Source: an uncultured Lachnospiraceae bacterium
GTDB taxonomy: Bacteria; Bacillota; Clostridia; Lachnospirales; Lachnospiraceae
Direction of reading: 5' to 3'
DNA: 10,348 bases
Assembly: GCA_937891165.1 (NCBI GenBank)
Contig: CALAEX010000028.1
Coordinates: 1 to 10,348, forward strand
The position numbers and the translations under genes are program-made. The notes below the pieces were generated by a model that worked only from the letters and a program-made list of their open reading frames with translations, ran no database searches and was not told the DNA's origin. Positions 6,795 through 10,348 of the stretch are shown in pieces. How positions within the stretch are numbered: the first letter of the stretch is position 1; every line of letters starts with the position of its first letter.

Positions 6795-7418
6795 ATGGAA
6801 GTAAAACGTCTTGTTCTAGGTATGATTAGGACAAATTGTTATATTGTTTATACAAAGGATACAAAGAAAGCAGTAATTATAGACCCAGCCGCAGATTCTA
6901 AGCGGATTATAGAGGAAATTTCTGCTCTTTCGGTTGTGCCAGAAGCTGTACTTTTGACACATGGACATTTTGACCATATGTTGGCAGCAGATTCATTAAG
7001 AAAGGAATATCGTATTCCTATTTGTGTATTAGAAGAAGATGCACCATTGTTAGAAGATGCAGCAAAAAATTGTTCTTCTTTCTTTTTTACAGCGTATGTA
7101 ACAAAAGCAGATAATTTGTTAAAAGATGGTCAAGTAATAGAGTTTTTAGATGGAAAATTACAAGTAATTGCAACACCAGGTCATACGATAGGAAGTTGTT
7201 GTTACTATGGAAAAGAAGAGGGATTGTTATTTTCAGGAGATACATTATTTCAAGGTAGTATTGGAAGAACAGATTTACCAACGGCAAAACCTTCTAAAAT
7301 TCATACTTCGATTCGAGAAAAGTTATTTGTTCTTCCAGAGGATACGCTTGTATTAACAGGACATGGAGAAGAAACAACGATTGGCGAAGAAAAAATAAAC
7401 AACCCTTATGTATGTTAG
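6795..7418 (+). CDS. Metallo-beta-lactamase-fold hydrolase, glyoxalase II-like
   Basis: This 207-residue cytoplasmic hydrolase carries the full metal-binding set: THGHFDH (55-61, with His56, His58, Asp60 and His61), His130 in ATPGHTIGS, Asp149 in FSGDTLF and His190 in LTGHGEETTIG. The short length and FSGDTLFQGSIGRTDLP region match the glyoxalase II-like group (COG0491) found next to rel and hemZ in Clostridia. True glyoxalase II acts on S-lactoylglutathione; the substrate of these short relatives is not established, so no specific reaction is claimed. A purine-rich AAAAAGGA (6775-6782) lies 12 nt before the ATG, a little farther than usual. hemZ follows after 14 nt, so the two are surely co-transcribed. 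Confidence 0.9.
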   Translation: MEVKRLVLGMIRTNCYIVYTKDTKKAVIIDPAADSKRIIEEISALSVVPEAVLLTHGHFDHMLAADSLRKEYRIPICVLEEDAPLLEDAAKNCSSFFFTAYVTKADNLLKDGQVIEFLDGKLQVIATPGHTIGSCCYYGKEEGLLFSGDTLFQGSIGRTDLPTAKPSKIHTSIREKLFVLPEDTLVLTGHGEETTIGEEKINNPYVC

Positions 7419-7432
7419 AGAGATAAAATATT

Positions 7433-8929
7433 ATGTTTGAAATTAGAATGATAGGGGAGGATTATGAACAGGATATCCGTCCCCTTGTAAAGGCATTTTT
7501 TCCAGAGGAAGAACTTGTAATAGTGACTTCTTCGGAAGAGGAAAATAAAACAACAGATTATAGATTAGAGCTCCGTCTTTCGTCGGAGTGGTTTTTTTTG
7601 AAATTGTTAGTAAACGGAAAAGAATATATAGCACAAGAAGATTTTTCGATAAGAGAGCATGAGAACTATCAAGTAGTAGGTACACCAGACCGAAGAATGT
7701 ATCGAAATTATTTACATCGAGAATTATATCACATGTTAGCAAAGGTAACAGGAAAGGAACTTCCTTGGGGAACACTGACAGGTGTTCGACCAACAAAACA
7801 AGTGTTAGACCGTTTGCAACAAAATGAATCAAAAGAAAGTATTGCAAATTATTTTAAAAAGGAGTATCTTTGTTCTGAAGAGAAGACAAATCTTTGCATT
7901 CAAGTAGCAAAGAAAGAACAATCTCTTTTGCAAGGAATTGATGATTCAGATAGTTATAGTGTTTATATTGGTATTCCATTTTGCCCAAGTATTTGTTTAT
8001 ACTGTTCCTTTAGTTCGTATTCCTTAAAGCAGTATGAAGCGTATATAGAACCGTATTTAGAAGCACTTTTTAAGGAAATAGAATACGCAGGTACTTGCTT
8101 TCCAAAGAAAAAATTAGTGAGTATTTATATCGGTGGCGGTACGCCAACGACATTAAATGCCGAGCAATTACAGAGGCTTCTTCGGAAAGTAAAAGAAACC
8201 TTTGACTTTTCTCATATAAGAGAGTGGACGGTAGAAGCAGGTAGACCAGATAGTATTACAAAAGAAAAATTAGTAGTGTTAAAGGAAGAAGGAGTTACTA
8301 GAATTTCTATCAACCCACAAAGTATGCAACAAAAGACGTTAGACTTAATCGGAAGAAAGCATACAGTAGAGCAGATTAAGCAAGCCTTTTGGTTAGCAAG
8401 GGAATGTGGACATGACAATATCAATATGGATTTAATTATTGGATTAACAGGAGAAAAAGCAGAGGATGTTTATGGAACGCTAGAACAACTAAAAGAATTG
8501 AATCCAGATAGTATTACGGTGCATACCTTAGCAATTAAACGAGCTGCTAGATTAAATGCGGAAATGGACCGTTATAAAGACCTTCGTTCCAAAGAAGCAG
8601 TTGAAATGATGACGTTATGTCAACAATTTATGAAAGAAAATGGATATGAACCATATTATTTGTATCGTCAAAAAAATATGGCAGAAAATTTAGAAAATAT
8701 AGGATATGCTAGAATAGGAAAAGAAGGACTTTATAATGTACTTATTATGGAAGAACATCATACCATTTTAGCACTTGGAAGTGGTGGTTCGACTAAATTT
8801 AATTTTGTAGGTACTAATCGCTTAGAACGTGTGGAAAATGTAAAAAGTGTAAAGGATTATATTGAACGCATTGATGAAATGATAGAGAGAAAACAAACCT
8901 TCTTAGAACAGTATCGGGAGTTTCTCTAA
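7433..8929 (+). CDS. hemZ: HemZ-type radical SAM protein (coproporphyrinogen dehydrogenase family)
   Basis: The 498 residues match the length of HemZ of Bacillus (about 500). The N-terminal third (1-175) is the HemZ-specific region, with PWGTLTGVRPTK (111-122) as its marker. The radical SAM core follows: IPFCPSICLYCSF (181-193) holds the 4Fe-4S ligands Cys184, Cys188 and Cys191, then YIGGGTPTTL (232-241), VEAGRPDSI (267-275) and RISINPQSM (290-298). HemZ is annotated as an oxygen-independent coproporphyrinogen III oxidase acting in haem synthesis. Many clostridia keep it without a complete haem pathway, so its real substrate is uncertain. Only a weak AGAGAG-like site (7417-7422) precedes the ATG, and translation may depend on the upstream gene 14 nt away. 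The HD-GYP gene starts 20 nt after the stop. Confidence 0.93.
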   Translation: MFEIRMIGEDYEQDIRPLVKAFFPEEELVIVTSSEEENKTTDYRLELRLSSEWFFLKLLVNGKEYIAQEDFSIREHENYQVVGTPDRRMYRNYLHRELYHMLAKVTGKELPWGTLTGVRPTKQVLDRLQQNESKESIANYFKKEYLCSEEKTNLCIQVAKKEQSLLQGIDDSDSYSVYIGIPFCPSICLYCSFSSYSLKQYEAYIEPYLEALFKEIEYAGTCFPKKKLVSIYIGGGTPTTLNAEQLQRLLRKVKETFDFSHIREWTVEAGRPDSITKEKLVVLKEEGVTRISINPQSMQQKTLDLIGRKHTVEQIKQAFWLARECGHDNINMDLIIGLTGEKAEDVYGTLEQLKELNPDSITVHTLAIKRAARLNAEMDRYKDLRSKEAVEMMTLCQQFMKENGYEPYYLYRQKNMAENLENIGYARIGKEGLYNVLIMEEHHTILALGSGGSTKFNFVGTNRLERVENVKSVKDYIERIDEMIERKQTFLEQYREFL

Positions 8930-8934
8930 AGAAG

Positions 8935-8941
8935 AAAGGAG
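8935..8941 (+). promoter_or_regulatory. Ribosome binding site that fixes a GTG start
   Basis: AAAGGAG lies 8 nt before the GTG at 8950. This near-consensus site at ideal spacing supports GTG as the start of the HD-GYP gene over any later ATG (for example 8974). Confidence 0.8.
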
Positions 8942-8949
8942 TATCTGAA

Positions 8950-9591
8950 GTGGAACAAGCAGAAGTCTTGATAATGAATATTTTACGTTGGATGGATTTA
9001 GATGAGTTGATGGAAGAAGACTTATACGATGCGATTGACCATGGAGAATTAGTAGGACGATTAGCAAATATGATGTGCCTTCAACTAGGTTGTCCAATTG
9101 AGTTTCAACGAATCATTGTTCAAGCAGCGTATCTTCATGATATTGGTAAATTAAAATTAAGTAAAAATTTATATGGTCGTGATAAAAATGCACTTCAAAT
9201 TGAGGAAGCAAAATATATGAGAATGCATGCAAAATTAGGGTCAGATATGTTACGGCAATGTGGATATTGTGAGGAAATTTGCCTAGCAGTATATCATCAT
9301 CATGAAAATTATGACGGAAGCGGGTATCCAGAAAATTTAGAAGGAGAAAATATTCCACTTACTGCTAGAATTTTAAAAGTATGTGATGTATTTGCAGCAT
9401 TGATATCAGACCGTCCTTATCGAAGAGGGTTTGAGATGGATAAGGCATTAGAATTAATGATAGAAGACCATAAAGTATTTGATATGAAAATCTTTTTAGA
9501 GTTTTTGAAGATTTATAATTCCAATGCATTTAAAAATATTGTGGAGTTTTCTAGACATATCAATTCAAAAAAGAGATATACACAAAAATAA
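8950..9591 (+). CDS. Stand-alone HD-GYP domain protein, predicted cyclic-dinucleotide phosphodiesterase
   Basis: The 213-residue protein is nearly all HD-GYP domain. Visible motifs are His31 in the first helix (DHGELVGRLAN), LHDIGKLKL with the HD pair at 63-64, His93, HHHENYDGSGYP (116-127) carrying the GYP signature, and VCDVFAALISDRPYRRG (144-160) with Asp146. HD-GYP proteins bind two or three metal ions and hydrolyse c-di-GMP, and in some cases other cyclic dinucleotides. With all ligands present, activity is likely but the substrate is inferred. No receiver, GAF, PAS or membrane segment is attached, so any regulation must come from partners or expression. It starts with GTG and lies between hemZ (20 nt) and aspS (13 nt), in the position where hisS is usual in related genomes. 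Confidence 0.9.
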   Translation: MEQAEVLIMNILRWMDLDELMEEDLYDAIDHGELVGRLANMMCLQLGCPIEFQRIIVQAAYLHDIGKLKLSKNLYGRDKNALQIEEAKYMRMHAKLGSDMLRQCGYCEEICLAVYHHHENYDGSGYPENLEGENIPLTARILKVCDVFAALISDRPYRRGFEMDKALELMIEDHKVFDMKIFLEFLKIYNSNAFKNIVEFSRHINSKKRYTQK

Positions 9592-9604
9592 AGGAGAGAA
9601 AGTT

Positions 9605-10348
9605 ATGGCAGAGTCAATGAAAGGGTTAAAGAGAACCCATAGATGTACCGAACTGTCAAATGCAAATATTGGTGAGATAGTTACCGTAATGGGTTGGGTA
9701 CAAAAAAGTAGAAATAAGGGCGGTATTATTTTTGTCGATTTAAGAGACCGTTCTGGTATTTTACAAGTTATTTTAGAAGAAGTAGATTGTGGAGCAGAAA
9801 ATTTTGCAAAGGGCGAAAAGCTTCGTAGTGAATTTGTAATTGCTGTTGTTGGTGAAGTAACAAAGCGTTCAGGGGCAGTGAATGAAAATTTAGCAACGGG
9901 TGATATTGAAATTCGTGCAAAGGAACTTCGTGTGCTTTCCGAAGCAGAAGTTCCTCCATTCCCAATTGAAGAAAATTCTAAGACAAAAGATGATTTAAGA
10001 TTAAAATATCGTTATTTAGACCTTCGACGTCCAGATTTACAGAGAAACTTAATTTTAAGAAGTAAAGTAGCAACAGCTGTAAGACAATTTTTAGCAGACG
10101 AAGGATTTTTAGAAATTGAAACTCCAATGCTGACTAAGAGTACACCAGAAGGAGCAAGAGATTATCTTGTACCAAGTCGTGTTCATCCAGGAAATTTTTA
10201 TGCATTACCACAATCTCCGCAGTTATTTAAACAGCTTTTAATGTGTTCTGGTTATGACCGTTATTTCCAGATTGTAAAGTGTTTTAGAGATGAAGATTTA
10301 CGTGCAGACAGACAGCCTGAATTTACACAAATCGATATGGAATTATCG
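9605..10348 (+). CDS. aspS: Aspartyl-tRNA synthetase, N-terminal part (cut by window edge)
   Basis: AspRS charges tRNA(Asp) with aspartate. The window holds the first 248 codons in frame, with no stop before the edge; full bacterial AspRS has about 590 residues. The N-terminal OB-fold anticodon-binding domain is seen at about 10-110 (VTVMGWVQKSRNKGG, then IIFVDLRDRSG). Class II motif 1 is FLEIETPMLTKSTPEGARDY (168-187), followed by the QSPQ loop (203-206). Motif 2 is FRDEDLRADRQPEFTQ (227-242). The bacterial-type insertion domain and motif 3 lie beyond the window. AAGGAG (9591-9596) is 8 nt before the ATG and overlaps the end of the HD-GYP gene. The gap of 13 nt indicates co-transcription with hemZ and the HD-GYP gene. 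Confidence 0.97.
   Translation, partial: MAESMKGLKRTHRCTELSNANIGEIVTVMGWVQKSRNKGGIIFVDLRDRSGILQVILEEVDCGAENFAKGEKLRSEFVIAVVGEVTKRSGAVNENLATGDIEIRAKELRVLSEAEVPPFPIEENSKTKDDLRLKYRYLDLRRPDLQRNLILRSKVATAVRQFLADEGFLEIETPMLTKSTPEGARDYLVPSRVHPGNFYALPQSPQLFKQLLMCSGYDRYFQIVKCFRDEDLRADRQPEFTQIDMELS

Noticed and set aside
7443..7847. A 134-codon hydrophobic open frame on the - strand inside hemZ
   Set aside because: The Leu- and Phe-rich translation arises from the complement of Glu/Lys codons in hemZ; no start signal or family match is visible.

Overview
The window looks like chromosome from an AT-rich, Gram-positive anaerobe of the class Clostridia, most likely the family Lachnospiraceae. This rests on the order rel / metallo-beta-lactamase-fold hydrolase / hemZ / aspS, an AspRS of the clostridial type, strong AAAGGAG-type ribosome binding sites, and small membrane proteins of types common in that family. 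The genus cannot be fixed from this sequence. All nine supported genes lie on the + strand. No RNA gene, CRISPR array, insertion sequence or phage gene is visible.

Layout. Positions 1-267 are non-coding and very AT-rich. They hold the probable 3' arm of a terminator from an upstream gene (1-26), a perfect 10-bp dyad (136-165) and a probable promoter (183-211). Next is a tightly coupled membrane pair: a VanZ-family protein (268-732) and a small three-helix protein resembling DUF6142 (729-1055), overlapping by ATGA. A long M29-type aminopeptidase follows (1096-3135), then purE (3184-3696). A good extended -10 promoter (3706-3734) starts apt (3769-4293), followed by the bifunctional (p)ppGpp enzyme Rel (4370-6670). 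A long GC-rich hairpin (6684-6739) ends that group. The last group is packed with gaps of 13-20 nt: a glyoxalase II-like hydrolase (6795-7418), hemZ (7433-8929), a stand-alone HD-GYP protein with a GTG start (8950-9591) and the first 248 codons of aspS (9605 to the window end).

How the genes fit together. purE (de novo purine synthesis), apt (adenine salvage) and rel (alarmone made from and acting on purine nucleotides) form a purine/stringent-response neighbourhood. apt-rel is a classic Firmicutes pair, usually preceded by recJ, which is not seen here. The second group is the conserved hydrolase-hemZ-aminoacyl-tRNA synthetase block. From family knowledge hisS normally sits between hemZ and aspS; here an HD-GYP protein, a predicted cyclic-dinucleotide phosphodiesterase, fills that place.

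Most of the window is housekeeping. I see no convincing undescribed multi-gene system. The points most worth a second look are the HD-GYP gene in the hisS position, the dyad plus T8-spacer promoter ahead of the VanZ/DUF6142 pair, and the long N-terminal region of the M29 aminopeptidase.
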